Notes: a model not told the origin generated them from the sequence alone. A stretch of 64,000 nt of DNA from an uncultured Lactobacillus sp. (GCA_937874185.1 CALNAK010000021.1:62001-126000), one strand, 5' to 3'. Shown: positions 35,402 through 45,119, counted from the first letter of the stretch. Translations and numbers: made by a program.

Positions 35402-38400
35402 ATGAGATTTCAACAATTAAAGAAAGATCCAAACAGTATAATAAGAAAGAAATTAATTAAATCAAAGAAGAACTGGGTCGTTATTTCAAGTTTATCTATT
35501 GCCGGAGGAATTCTCTTGTTAAGTAGTCCTGCCACTGTAAAAGCTGACACCACTGCGACTACTCCCACAACTAATACAACAACTAGTGGAACGACCACTC
35601 CAGTAACCAGTCCCACTACATCTACTCCAGCCACGACTACTCCTAGTTCAACTACTACTGACACTACCACAAAAACTACTACTAGCTTTGTCTTTACTAT
35701 TCCAGCTAACATTACGTTGCCCGCCAGTGAAAGTACGGTAACAATTCCAAGTAGTGACATTGGTAGTACGATTTCCATTCCCGTTCCAACCGTTAGTGGG
35801 TACACCGCTAACAAGACAACAATTAGCGCACAAGTAACAAGCACCGGTGTAACATCAACTGATACGGTTACTTACACAGGTAACTCAGTTCCACAATGGA
35901 CTGTTAGTGCCTTGCTCCCTGATGGCAAGACATCTACAACCGTAACCGGAACAACTAATAGTTCTGGCCAACCGTTAAAAATTGGTGATACATTCTCAAT
36001 TTCACCTACAGTCACTGGATATACCGTCATTCCCGGTACTGGTGTGGTTACTGCTGATAATAGTGGTAATCCCGTTTACACTGTTCAATCACAACCAATT
36101 TATGTTCCAGATAAATCAAGTACTTCTACAATTACTTTTACTGCACCAAACGGAGCTACTTCATCAGTCTCTGTTCCATCCACCAATTTGGGTAACACAA
36201 CCGTATCAGTTCCAAACATTCCTGGTTACGTTATTGATCCGACAAGCCCAACTATTCTTCCCGTTACTTACGGAACAGACGGACAAGTCTCCGCAAATAC
36301 ATCTTTAGTAAAATATGATCCAATTACAATTGCAGCATCAACCGCCACCTTAACCGGACCAACTGGTAGTACTCTAACTATCAATATTCCCGCCGGTACT
36401 TATGGTACGACAACCAACGTGGCTACTGTTCCAACTGTCGCTGGATACACTTCATCAGTCTCTAGTCTACCCGTTACTTACAATTCTAATGGTACAGCCT
36501 CAGTCGATACATCAAAAATTGAATATTCTCCAATTGCACCAGCTGAAATTGCGGCATCCACAATCAATATAAAGGGGCCTAATGGCGAAAATATTCCGAT
36601 TAGTATACCTGCCGGCACTGTCGGTTTAACAACTAATGTAGCTGACATCCCAACCGTTGCTGGTTATACTTCATCAGTTTCTAGTCTACCTGTTACCTAC
36701 AATTCTGATGGAACGGCTTCAATTGATACGTCAAAAATTCAATATACTCCAACTTCTATTGGTGCTTCTACCACAACAATTAAGGCTCCAAACGGAAGTA
36801 CCGTTACGATTAATATACCTGCGGGTTCTTTTGGTACAACAACAAATACTGCACTAGTTCCTGTCGTTCCCGGATATACTTCATCAGTTTCAAGTTTGCC
36901 GGTAACTTATTATGACGATGGAACTTCATCAGTTGATACTTCAAAAGTCCAATTCACACCAATTCAGATTTCCGCTTCAACCACAACAGTCAAAGATCCT
37001 GCCGGTAATCTTCAAACTATTAACTTACCTGCGGGTTCCTTTGGTACGACAACGAATACTGCAGTAGTTCCTGTCGTTCCCGGTTATACAAGTAACGTTT
37101 CAACTTTACCGGTTACTTACAACCCAGATGGCACAGCCTCAGTCGACACATCGAAGATTCAATACTCACCTATCCAAATCCCTGCTTCATCGACAACTGT
37201 TAAAGATTATAACGGCAATAATGTTACTATAACCATTCCCGCTGGTTCTTTCGGTACAACAACCAATGTGGCAACTATCCCAACAATTCCAGGATACACA
37301 TCATCTGTCGCTAATTTGCCGGTAACCTATACCGCAGCAGGTAATTCTTCAATTGATACGTCAAAAGTTCAATACACTCCAATTCAAATTTCTGCTTCAA
37401 CTACTACCATTAAAGATTACAACGGCAATAACGTTACTATTGATATTCCAGCAGGCAATTTCGGTACAACTACTAATGTAGCTTTGATTCCAGTCATTCC
37501 CGGTTATACATCAAACGTTGCTAGTGTTCCTGTTAGTTATTCAGCTGACGGTACTTCTTCGGTCGATACATCATCCGTTAGCTATACACCAATTCATATA
37601 CCAGCTTCAACAACCACTGTTAAAGATTACAATGGCAATAATGTGACTGTTAATATTCCTGCCGGTAACTTTGGTACAACGACTAATGTAGCTTTAATTC
37701 CAAGTATTCCTGGCTATACCGCAAATGTATTTAGCTTGCCCGTTACTTATAATTCTGACGGAACATCATCAATTGACACTTCCAAAGTTCAATACACACC
37801 AATAACAATTCCAGCCACATCCGAAACGATAATTGCTCCCGATGGAAGTACAGTAACAATCAATATACCAGCTGGATCATATGGAACTACAACTAATGTC
37901 GCCCTAGTTCCAAGTATTCCAGGATATTCAGCATCAGTTTCTAGCTTACCAGTAACTTATAGTTCAAATAGCACCTCCAGTGTTAATACCTCTATCGTGA
38001 AGTACATTCCGATTCATATTTCGGCCTCTACTACCACTGTTAAAGATTTTAATGGCAACAATGTGACCATTGATATTCCAGCGGGAGATTTTGGTACAAC
38101 TACTAACACCGCTTTGATTCCGGCTATTCCTGGTTACACTTCTAATGTTGCTAGCATTCCAGTTACTTACACTACTGCCGGTACCTCTACCGTTGATATT
38201 TCCAATGTTAAATACTCTCCTATTTCTATTCCTGCATCTACTACCACTATCAAAGACTTCAATGGTAATAATGTAACTGTCGATATTCCAGCGGGTAGTT
38301 ATGGCGAAACTTCTAATGTTGCTGAAATTCCACAAATCCCCGGATATACTTCAAACATTTCACAATTACCAGTTACCTATACAACAGATGGTAAAGCTAT

Positions 38401-39691
38401 TGTTAATACTTCAAAAGTCGCTTACAACCCTATTCATTCTGATGCCAGCTATGTAAACTTTGTTTCACCTGACAAGAAACAACAACAATCTGTCCAAGTT
38501 CCTGCTGTTAATTACGGTGATGTACAAAGTATTACCGTCCCTGAATTTACCGGTTATACTACTCCAACTAAAACTCTTCCAGTACAATATGATACTAACG
38601 GAAAAGCCTTTGTCGACACTTCTAAAGTAACTTATACACCAGTTCATACTGATGCGGGTTCAATTGTCTTCGTCTCTCCTGATAGTGAGCAAAGTAATAT
38701 CTCAGTCGATATCCCCGCTATCGATTATGGTGAAAGCCAAACTATTAATGTGCCAACCTTCGAAGGATATACTCCTAACGAAAAGACACTTCCTATTCAA
38801 TTCGATAAGAATGGTAAAGCTTTCATTGATAATTCTTCAGTTAAATACACTGGTAATCCTGTCGCTGCCGGAACTGCTGAAATTGACACGTCCATTGGTA
38901 AAATTACGGTTTCTGTCCCTGCTGGCAATGTTGGCGATACAGTGACAGTTAATATCCCTAGCGTTGATGGTTTCACTAATAATGTAAATTCCATTACTGG
39001 CAAGATAAACAGTCAGGGTAAATTTGTTTCTGATTCTAAGGTTGTTTATACTCAAATACCTAAAGTTGTTAAACCAACGATTAATAACTACAATCAAACC
39101 GTCGCAACTTATTATGATCAACCAAACGTTCAAATTTATAATCTGGAATCTAACGGAACAATGTCTGCAACTAGTTTATTCTTGAACCCTGGTACCGATT
39201 GGTTGAGTGATGAAAATGTAGTAATCAATGGTATTATCTACTATCGTGTTGCCACAAACGAATGGATCAAAGCTGCCAAAAGTTATCAATACTTCGCAAA
39301 ATCAATAAGTATCAGAACATACAACGATTCAAATAAGAATATTATTTCCGCCGAAGGCAATATGATATCAGATCGTTTACTTGCTGCAAATAGTGGCTGG
39401 TTAAGTGATAGAACCATCCAATTAAATAACAGTACCTATTATCGTGTTGCTACAAACGAGTTTGTTAATACTTCGGATGCTTATATTTATCAACCAATTA
39501 GAGCCATCTTAACTACTCGCAATATTAAACGTGTAAATCTTTATACAGCTAAAGGTGATTTAATTTCCAATCGTTCACTTGGTGCCAAAACTAGATGGCT
39601 CACTGATAGTATTGTATATATCAATAATGTTAAATATTATCGTGTTGCTACAAATGAATTTGTTAAAGCAAGTGATGTAGAAACATTCTAA
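35402..39691 (+). CDS. Giant repetitive adhesin with C-terminal SLAP-like modules
   Basis: 1429 residues. The N-terminus carries a long signal peptide with a degenerate KxYKxGKxW-type motif (KLIKSKKNW) and a cleavage point near VKAD (about residue 49), then a Thr/Ser/Pro-rich stretch. From ~310 to ~1012 run ten 70-residue repeats with AGxFGTTTNxAxIPxxPGYTSxVxxLPVTY and DTSKVQYTPI signatures; more divergent units lie before and after. The C-terminal ~200 residues hold three modules ending YYRVATNEW/F, shared with the other SLAP proteins in this window. No LPXTG. GAGG 8 bp ahead of the ATG. Likely a long stalk or adhesin held to wall polymers; ligand unknown. Confidence 0.85.
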   Translation: MRFQQLKKDPNSIIRKKLIKSKKNWVVISSLSIAGGILLLSSPATVKADTTATTPTTNTTTSGTTTPVTSPTTSTPATTTPSSTTTDTTTKTTTSFVFTIPANITLPASESTVTIPSSDIGSTISIPVPTVSGYTANKTTISAQVTSTGVTSTDTVTYTGNSVPQWTVSALLPDGKTSTTVTGTTNSSGQPLKIGDTFSISPTVTGYTVIPGTGVVTADNSGNPVYTVQSQPIYVPDKSSTSTITFTAPNGATSSVSVPSTNLGNTTVSVPNIPGYVIDPTSPTILPVTYGTDGQVSANTSLVKYDPITIAASTATLTGPTGSTLTINIPAGTYGTTTNVATVPTVAGYTSSVSSLPVTYNSNGTASVDTSKIEYSPIAPAEIAASTINIKGPNGENIPISIPAGTVGLTTNVADIPTVAGYTSSVSSLPVTYNSDGTASIDTSKIQYTPTSIGASTTTIKAPNGSTVTINIPAGSFGTTTNTALVPVVPGYTSSVSSLPVTYYDDGTSSVDTSKVQFTPIQISASTTTVKDPAGNLQTINLPAGSFGTTTNTAVVPVVPGYTSNVSTLPVTYNPDGTASVDTSKIQYSPIQIPASSTTVKDYNGNNVTITIPAGSFGTTTNVATIPTIPGYTSSVANLPVTYTAAGNSSIDTSKVQYTPIQISASTTTIKDYNGNNVTIDIPAGNFGTTTNVALIPVIPGYTSNVASVPVSYSADGTSSVDTSSVSYTPIHIPASTTTVKDYNGNNVTVNIPAGNFGTTTNVALIPSIPGYTANVFSLPVTYNSDGTSSIDTSKVQYTPITIPATSETIIAPDGSTVTINIPAGSYGTTTNVALVPSIPGYSASVSSLPVTYSSNSTSSVNTSIVKYIPIHISASTTTVKDFNGNNVTIDIPAGDFGTTTNTALIPAIPGYTSNVASIPVTYTTAGTSTVDISNVKYSPISIPASTTTIKDFNGNNVTVDIPAGSYGETSNVAEIPQIPGYTSNISQLPVTYTTDGKAIVNTSKVAYNPIHSDASYVNFVSPDKKQQQSVQVPAVNYGDVQSITVPEFTGYTTPTKTLPVQYDTNGKAFVDTSKVTYTPVHTDAGSIVFVSPDSEQSNISVDIPAIDYGESQTINVPTFEGYTPNEKTLPIQFDKNGKAFIDNSSVKYTGNPVAAGTAEIDTSIGKITVSVPAGNVGDTVTVNIPSVDGFTNNVNSITGKINSQGKFVSDSKVVYTQIPKVVKPTINNYNQTVATYYDQPNVQIYNLESNGTMSATSLFLNPGTDWLSDENVVINGIIYYRVATNEWIKAAKSYQYFAKSISIRTYNDSNKNIISAEGNMISDRLLAANSGWLSDRTIQLNNSTYYRVATNEFVNTSDAYIYQPIRAILTTRNIKRVNLYTAKGDLISNRSLGAKTRWLTDSIVYINNVKYYRVATNEFVKASDVETF
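36333..38436 (+). repeat. Ten tandem 210-bp repeats inside the adhesin gene
   Basis: Period 210 bp (70 codons), for example the AACGGCAATA/AATGGCAATA motif at 37211, 37421, 37631 and 38051. Units 6, 7, 8, 10 and 11 share the KDYNGNN / KDFNGNN segment and are closest. Third-codon positions vary widely, so these are old or actively diversified repeats rather than a recent expansion. Confidence 0.9.
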
Positions 39692-39700
39692 CTACAATTT

Positions 39701-39745
39701 ACCCCTTAAATATACTTTTAAATAGGTATGTTTAAGGGGTTTTTG
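39701..39745 (+). terminator. Terminator of the adhesin gene
   Basis: ACCCCTTAAATATAC pairs with GTATGTTTAAGGGGT (one wobble), then TTTTT. Confidence 0.92.
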
Positions 39746-39753
39746 CGTAAAAA

Positions 39754-39786
39754 AATACACGACCTGATTTCTCAGTATCGTGTATT
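39754..39786 (-). terminator. Terminator of the glycerate operon
   Basis: AATACACGA / TCGTGTATT, T-run on the minus strand. Confidence 0.85.
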
Positions 39787-39794
39787 GAAATAAT

Positions 39795-40934
39795 TTATTT
39801 AGTATTTTTGATTAAGCGAGCAATATTCTCTGATACTTGTTGTAAATTCTTATCTGTGTCTTGAATAGCTTGTGAAAGTTCTTCAACACCAGGTACACAA
39901 GTAAAGATAGCGTCAATTCCTAATGGATAAAGTTCTGAAATTTTTTCACCAATTGATCCCGCAATAGCAATTACGGTTGCATCGGGATTAACTGCTTTTG
40001 TGGCCTTAGCAACTCCAATAGGAGTTTTACCAAATTTAGTTTGAAAGTCAATTTGACCCTCTCCAGTGACAACAACATCAGCATCTTTAACTTTTTCTTT
40101 TAGTTCTGTATAGTCAACTACGATATCAACTCCAGAACGCATTTCAGAGTTAGTAAAAGCCAACAATCCTGCACCTAATCCACCAGCAGCACCTGCACCA
40201 GGAACATTCTCGAGATCACTATCCAAATCGCGTTTTAAAATGTCAGCGTAATGCGATAAAGCACTATCCAAAAATTCAACCATCTCTGGATTGGCGCCTT
40301 TTTGTGGACCAAAAACATGGCTAGCACCATTTGGACCCGTCAAAGGATTAGTGACGTCTGATGCAATCACAATTTTGACATTATCTAATTCTGGCATCAT
40401 ATCGGAAACATCAATTTTATCAAGTTTCTTCAACATAGCACCACCATATTGAAGTTCCTCGCCTTTTTCATCTAACAGATGAGCACCTAATGCTTGAGCC
40501 ATCCCAGCACCACCATCGTTAGTAGCTGAACCACCAATTCCAATGATGACTGTTTTAGCACCACGTTTAATGGCAGCTTTAATTAATTGACCAGTTCCAA
40601 AAGTCGTCGTTACATAGGGATTTTGTGTGAAACGATTAATAAATTGAATCCCACTGGCTTCAGCCATTTCAATTACGGCAACTGTACCATCATCAATTAA
40701 TCCAAAATGAGCATCAGTCTTGCCACCTAAAGGATTAACTACTTCTTCAGTAACAATTTCACCATTCTTGGCGTCAACTAACGATTGAACAGTTCCCTCA
40801 CCACCATCAGCCATTGGTACATTGACATATTCAGCGTCAGGATAAACTTTTTCAAAGCCTTGACGTATTGACGCCGCAACTTCTTTAGCCGTTAGCGAGT
40901 TTTTATATGAGTCTGGAGCTAAAACTATTTTCAT
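39795..40934 (-). CDS. glxK: Glycerate kinase
   Basis: 379 residues, family length. Phosphorylates D-glycerate with ATP, to 2- or 3-phosphoglycerate depending on class. Signatures PDSYKNSLTAKEVA, PMADGGEGTVQSL, IGIGGSATNDGGAGMAQALG, DVTNPLTGPNGAS and VTGEGQIDFQT of the GarK/GlxK class. AAAGGTGG before the ATG. 12 bp downstream of the permease and the last gene of a two-gene operon. Confidence 0.95.
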   Translation of the reverse strand: MKIVLAPDSYKNSLTAKEVAASIRQGFEKVYPDAEYVNVPMADGGEGTVQSLVDAKNGEIVTEEVVNPLGGKTDAHFGLIDDGTVAVIEMAEASGIQFINRFTQNPYVTTTFGTGQLIKAAIKRGAKTVIIGIGGSATNDGGAGMAQALGAHLLDEKGEELQYGGAMLKKLDKIDVSDMMPELDNVKIVIASDVTNPLTGPNGASHVFGPQKGANPEMVEFLDSALSHYADILKRDLDSDLENVPGAGAAGGLGAGLLAFTNSEMRSGVDIVVDYTELKEKVKDADVVVTGEGQIDFQTKFGKTPIGVAKATKAVNPDATVIAIAGSIGEKISELYPLGIDAIFTCVPGVEELSQAIQDTDKNLQQVSENIARLIKNTK

Positions 40935-40946
40935 TGTAATCCACCT

Positions 40947-42230
40947 TTAGAACAAATTTCCATACATTAATGTTGCTACTATAGTCATTGAAAGTCCAAC
41001 AAGCATTTCCCAAAGGACAACGCTCATACGTTCTTTAAACTGCATATTTACAGCTTTAGCAGTTACGTGGAAATAATTACCATGTGGCAATTGATCAATC
41101 ACGGTTGCACCTGTATGAACCATAGCGGCAGCACCCGTTCCTGAAATACCAAATGACATGATTGATTTACTAAATGAGTTTGAAGCAAGGATGACACCAG
41201 TTGAAGTTGATGCTGTTGCTGCAGCCATCAAGATACCAGCTATTGGTGCCAAAAATGTACCAGAAATTCCGGATACCTGAACTAGTTCAACAACTTTTTG
41301 TGGCAAGTTTGAAACAGAGACTAGTCCAGCAATTGCCCCAGCACCAATTAAAATCATGACTACATCAGTCATACGTGCCAATCCATTGGTCATATAATTC
41401 AAGAACTTTTTACCCTGACCCATGGCTAAAGTTCCTATTAAACCGGCAATTGGTAAAATATACATCGCATCTAAATTAAATGCAGCCAATGCCTTAACTC
41501 CTAAAATATCACCGATTGGAGTGATTAATAATAGAACAACCGCTACTAAAGGTGTTACGATTGCAGCACGTAAACTTGGCAAATCTTTCTTTTCTTTTGA
41601 TTCAAATTTTCTACTCTCTGAAACGAAACTACCTTTATTTTTAATCATAGTAGCCAATAGAACAGTTACGATTAATCCCACTAAAGCAGGAACAAAATCA
41701 GCAATCATTACTTGTGATAGATTGACATTGAATCCTTTAGCTGCCGCAATAGTATTCGGATTAGGTGAGATAATGTTACCCGCCTTACCTCCACCTGATA
41801 AAGCAACTAATAATGACAGTTTACTGTAATGCATTTTTTGACCAACCTCTAAAGCGATTGGTGCAACGATTAAGACTGATACAGGAATGAAGATTCCAAC
41901 ACCAGTTAGAACCATTGTAGATAATGCCAAAGCTAAAATTGCTAAACGATCACTAAAATGACCCACAATATTTGACGCAATCACATTAGCCGCACCAGAT
42001 TCCATCATAACTCCAGCTAGTACACCTGCAGCAATTACACGAATAATGGTTCCCATGACACCTGAACTACCTTTTACAATCGCATCAGTTGTTTGAGATA
42101 AATTCATTCCCCCAACTAAACAACCAACGATTGCACCAAAAATCAAAGCATACACTGGATTAACTTTGAACAAAATCAATCCGATTGCTAAAAGCAAACC
42201 CAACAAGGCTGCCCACCACGCAATAACCAT
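40947..42230 (-). CDS. GntP-family permease, probably for glycerate
   Basis: 427 residues, about 12 hydrophobic helices. GntP-type features: VGCLVGGMNL near the start, SGGGKAGNIISPNPNTIAAAKGF, and HTGATVIDQLPHGNYFHVT near the end. Known members carry gluconate or glycerate; co-transcription with glycerate kinase favours glycerate. The ribosome site is GGAAGGA, 11 bp from the ATG. Confidence 0.85.
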   Translation of the reverse strand: MVIAWWAALLGLLLAIGLILFKVNPVYALIFGAIVGCLVGGMNLSQTTDAIVKGSSGVMGTIIRVIAAGVLAGVMMESGAANVIASNIVGHFSDRLAILALALSTMVLTGVGIFIPVSVLIVAPIALEVGQKMHYSKLSLLVALSGGGKAGNIISPNPNTIAAAKGFNVNLSQVMIADFVPALVGLIVTVLLATMIKNKGSFVSESRKFESKEKKDLPSLRAAIVTPLVAVVLLLITPIGDILGVKALAAFNLDAMYILPIAGLIGTLAMGQGKKFLNYMTNGLARMTDVVMILIGAGAIAGLVSVSNLPQKVVELVQVSGISGTFLAPIAGILMAAATASTSTGVILASNSFSKSIMSFGISGTGAAAMVHTGATVIDQLPHGNYFHVTAKAVNMQFKERMSVVLWEMLVGLSMTIVATLMYGNLF

Positions 42231-42339
42231 TTATAAACTACGTCCTTCCTCTAATTAAGCCTCTAATTGTTAAACATTGAACAATCGATTACAGAATGTA
42301 TAATACCGTGATAAATCAAGCAAATCAATGTACAACTGC

Positions 42340-42360
42340 ACAAACATTATTGTTGTTTGT
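42340..42360. promoter_or_regulatory. Palindrome ACAAACA-N7-TGTTTGT
   Basis: Perfect 7-bp inverted repeat in the permease/CdaR divergent gap (42231-42494). It is a plausible operator for the neighbouring CdaR-type regulator; a second dyad TACAA-N4-TTGTA lies at 42405-42418. A cre-like sequence AACAATCGATTACA is at 42280-42293. All inferred. Confidence 0.4.
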
Positions 42361-42494
42361 TTCAAAAAATAATGGGTTTCCTTGATAAATCTGTGTTTTT
42401 AAAATACAAATTATTGTAAAATATTTATATGCACAAATAAGTAGTTTTAGCATTTTCATGAAACTTTGACTAATTCTTAACAAGGAAGATAATT

Positions 42495-43544
42495 ATGAAA
42501 TTAGACCCCAAATTAGCACAATCTATTGTCGATAGAATGATGGAGAGTATTCCCTACAATATTAATATGATGAACGAATCCGGTTATATTATTGCCAGTG
42601 GTGATAAAGAACGTATTAACACTCTACATATTGGAGCTTTGGATACGATTCAAAGTGGCAAAACAAAACCCATGGTTGAGTCTTACGGTAAATTCGGTCA
42701 ACCTGGTGTTAACATCCCCGTTGAATTTCAAGGTAAAACTATCGGTGTCATTGGTATCACCGGCGAACCCGATAAAGTCACTCCCCTAGCGTCACTTCTA
42801 AAGATTTCAACCGAATTACTTATCTCACAAATTAATAATGCAAAAATTGAGGGTCAACACAAAGAGACCCTCAATCATTTTCTATATCAATGGGTCAATA
42901 CAGATAACATTATGGATAATGACGATTTAAAATTGCGTGCTCACTCTTTGAACATTGATCTATCTATTGAACGTTACGCTGTAATTATTGAAACTAAAAA
43001 TATAAATAATTTGAACATTAGTCCTAATGACTTTTGCTTTAGTAGAACCGTCAATCAACAATTAATTATTACTAAGAATCAAACTGACGTTGAGAGATAT
43101 CTTCAGTTCAGTAAAGCCAACCATTTAAAAATTGGTATCAGTAATAAAACTCACAATCTAAATGACGCAGTTAAGCAGGCCCAAAACACGATAACCATTA
43201 GTGATGAACTTCAATTAACCGATACTTACTATTTTAGCCAAGTTAGTTTTTTCAATAGTTTGTTAGAAAGTAATCTACACTCTAACAAAGCACTAAGTAT
43301 TTTTAAAAGTTTCCAAAAAACAAACTCTGGCAAAGAACTATTAGAAACACTTGATTGTTATTTCAAACATAATGGTAATGTGACTGAAACTTCAAATTCC
43401 TTAAACATTCATCGTAATACGACAAATTATCGTTTAAATAAAATATCGGAATACTTTGATTTGAATCTTCACAATTTAAACGATATTTTACAAATTTACA
43501 TTAATTACCTGCATTTTAAGAAATATTTATATGACCGTAAATAA
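42495..43544 (+). CDS. CdaR-type (sugar diacid) transcriptional regulator
   Basis: 349 residues. N-terminal sugar-diacid recognition domain (SIVDRMMESIPYNINMMNESGYIIASGD ... GKFGQPGVNIPVEFQGKTIGVIGITG, cited in pieces) and a C-terminal PucR-type HTH (NVTETSNSLNIHRNTTNYRLNKI). CdaR proteins activate glycerate, galactarate and glucarate genes; the divergent glycerate genes fit exactly. The 3' end is followed by a decayed second copy of the same C-terminus (43591-43680). Confidence 0.9.
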   Translation: MKLDPKLAQSIVDRMMESIPYNINMMNESGYIIASGDKERINTLHIGALDTIQSGKTKPMVESYGKFGQPGVNIPVEFQGKTIGVIGITGEPDKVTPLASLLKISTELLISQINNAKIEGQHKETLNHFLYQWVNTDNIMDNDDLKLRAHSLNIDLSIERYAVIIETKNINNLNISPNDFCFSRTVNQQLIITKNQTDVERYLQFSKANHLKIGISNKTHNLNDAVKQAQNTITISDELQLTDTYYFSQVSFFNSLLESNLHSNKALSIFKSFQKTNSGKELLETLDCYFKHNGNVTETSNSLNIHRNTTNYRLNKISEYFDLNLHNLNDILQIYINYLHFKKYLYDRK

Positions 43545-43590
43545 GTATACGTCATAGCATAAACTTATACATTTCTATTGTTATATAATG

Positions 43591-43680
43591 CTATATTTTC
43601 ACTTTAATAATTTAAATAACTTTTTGAAAATATACATTAATTATTGTCATCTTGAGAAATACTTATATATGAAGAAATAA
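43591..43680 (+). pseudogene. Relic 3' end of a second CdaR-type gene
   Basis: Read in frame this gives LYFHFNNLNNFLKIYINYCH then LEKYLYMKK and a stop. The upstream gene ends DLNLHNLNDILQIYINYLHF then KKYLYDRK and a stop. The similarity is strong over ~29 residues, ending at matching stop codons, and vanishes upstream. It looks like the tail of a duplicated gene left after deletion. An ATG at 43588 could be used but has no good ribosome site. Confidence 0.6.
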
Positions 43681-43758
43681 TAGTTTAATTACGGAATTTC
43701 ATGGACCACACCTCACATAACAGTGTAATATTGAAATTACCTTAGGGGGTGTTTAGAC

Positions 43759-44265
43759 ATGAAAACAACTAAACTTGTTATAGGAATTTTATTAATTATA
43801 ATTTCGCCATTTATCGTTTTCCAAAGTATGGCCGCTGGAATAGTTAATACTATTGAAAACAAAGGTGGAACTAGTGGATCTATGGGTATTCTGATTGCAC
43901 TAGCCTATCTAATTGCTGGAATTGTTTATATTTCCACAAAAGGCAGTAAAAGTCTTGGAGGAGATATCGCTAATACCATAATTTTAGGACTATTCGGTCT
44001 TGTTGCATTAGTTGGAGCTAACAAAAATTTCACTGACTTGGCGATATGGATAACTCTAGGTTTCATTATTGGAATAGGCTTTTTAATTTGGCATATTTTA
44101 ATTAATAAGAAACAGCACAAAGTAGATAATCAAGCAACGAATAATAATTTCATCAATCAACCATATCAGACACAACAAAATTACAATCAAATGCCATCAA
44201 ACAATACCCAAACGTCGAACAATTATCCATCTAGGTCACAATTGAGATCTCAACGACATAAATAA
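43759..44265 (+). CDS. Four-helix membrane protein, unknown
   Basis: 168 residues. Hydrophobic helices at about 7-29, 42-59, 70-86 and 93-112, with a Gly-rich loop, then a cytoplasmic Asn/Gln-rich tail (NQPYQTQQNYNQMPSNNTQT) ending in basic residues. GGGGGTG precedes the ATG. No family recognised; the tail may be disordered and sticky. Confidence 0.65.
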   Translation: MKTTKLVIGILLIIISPFIVFQSMAAGIVNTIENKGGTSGSMGILIALAYLIAGIVYISTKGSKSLGGDIANTIILGLFGLVALVGANKNFTDLAIWITLGFIIGIGFLIWHILINKKQHKVDNQATNNNFINQPYQTQQNYNQMPSNNTQTSNNYPSRSQLRSQRHK

Positions 44266-44266
44266 C

Positions 44267-44284
44267 AAGCCGAAAGGCTTTTTA
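44267..44284 (+). terminator. Terminator of the four-helix protein gene
   Basis: AAGCC-GAAA-GGCTT then TTTATTTT, directly after the stop. Confidence 0.8.
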
Positions 44285-44393
44285 TTTTGCCATATAATCG
44301 ATTACTCCTCATTTTACTAGACAATTATTTAATTCACGTTTACCATTTGAGTGAAGAAAATATCAATCAATTTATATTGAGAGGTTTATCAAA

Positions 44394-45119
44394 ATGGTCT
44401 TAATGAATCTAAGTTACAGAACTAACTACTTACACACTTATTTCAAAACAACAGTTGTAATTCCTGACACCGGCAAAGGCGACTACACTGCCGTTTGGTT
44501 ATTACATGGTTATACTGGTGATGATACTGCTTGGATTAGACATGTGAATATCGAACAGCTGGCACGTGAACATGACTGGGCTATTATTATGCCTGAAGCA
44601 CGTAACGCCTTTTATTCTGATTCAGCTTTTATCCCCTACTATTCATACTTTATTGATGAATTCATTCCTAAAATGCAAAATCTTCTTCCTATATCTAAAG
44701 ACGTCAACAAGAATTTCATTGTAGGTTCCAGTATGGGTGGTTATGGTGCTCTCAAAATTGCTTTTAAAAACGCCGATAAATTCAGTAAAGTAGCTGCACT
44801 TTCGCCAATAACCGATATAGAACACTTCCGTGATAATCCCAAATGTCCGATGGCACACGAAACCTTTGATGCCATTTTTGATAGTCCTGAAAAAATTGCT
44901 AAAAATCAATTAACCAATATCTATAATAATCAACAGCCTAAGCAACAAATTCTTACCCTCTGTGGTGACAAAGACTTCATGCACGAAGATAATGTTATGT
45001 TTAAAAACTTCCTATCTATTCATGCAAAAGATCATTACACATGGATGTCGGTTGAAGGAGATCACTCATGGAAAACTTGGAACGCTAATATTGCCAAAGT
45101 CTTGGACTGGTTAGCCTAA
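44394..45119 (+). CDS. Esterase D / tributyrin-esterase-like alpha/beta hydrolase
   Basis: 241 residues. Begins with the strand segment LSYRTNYLHTYFKTTVVIPD and WLLHGYTGDDTAWI oxyanion region; nucleophile in VGSSMGGYG; Asp in LCGDKDF; His in EGDHSWKTW. This is the EstA (tributyrin esterase) type of lactic acid bacteria, cutting short-chain acyl esters and sometimes acting in S-formylglutathione hydrolysis. No signal peptide, so cytosolic. GAGAGG 9 bp before the ATG. Confidence 0.88.
   Translation: MVLMNLSYRTNYLHTYFKTTVVIPDTGKGDYTAVWLLHGYTGDDTAWIRHVNIEQLAREHDWAIIMPEARNAFYSDSAFIPYYSYFIDEFIPKMQNLLPISKDVNKNFIVGSSMGGYGALKIAFKNADKFSKVAALSPITDIEHFRDNPKCPMAHETFDAIFDSPEKIAKNQLTNIYNNQQPKQQILTLCGDKDFMHEDNVMFKNFLSIHAKDHYTWMSVEGDHSWKTWNANIAKVLDWLA

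Noticed and set aside
35410..35844. 144-codon reading frame opposite the adhesin's Thr-rich region
   Set aside because: Val/Leu-rich product is the mirror of Thr/Ser codons on the real coding strand; no start signals. Same for other frames opposite or within the adhesin repeats.
36333..38436. Regular repeats suggesting a CRISPR array
   Set aside because: Period is 210 bp with no short identical repeats and the whole stretch is one open frame; it encodes a repetitive surface protein.
42280..42293. cre site upstream of the glycerate permease
   Set aside because: AACAATCGATTACA lacks the leading TG; kept only as a note because two of fourteen positions fail.
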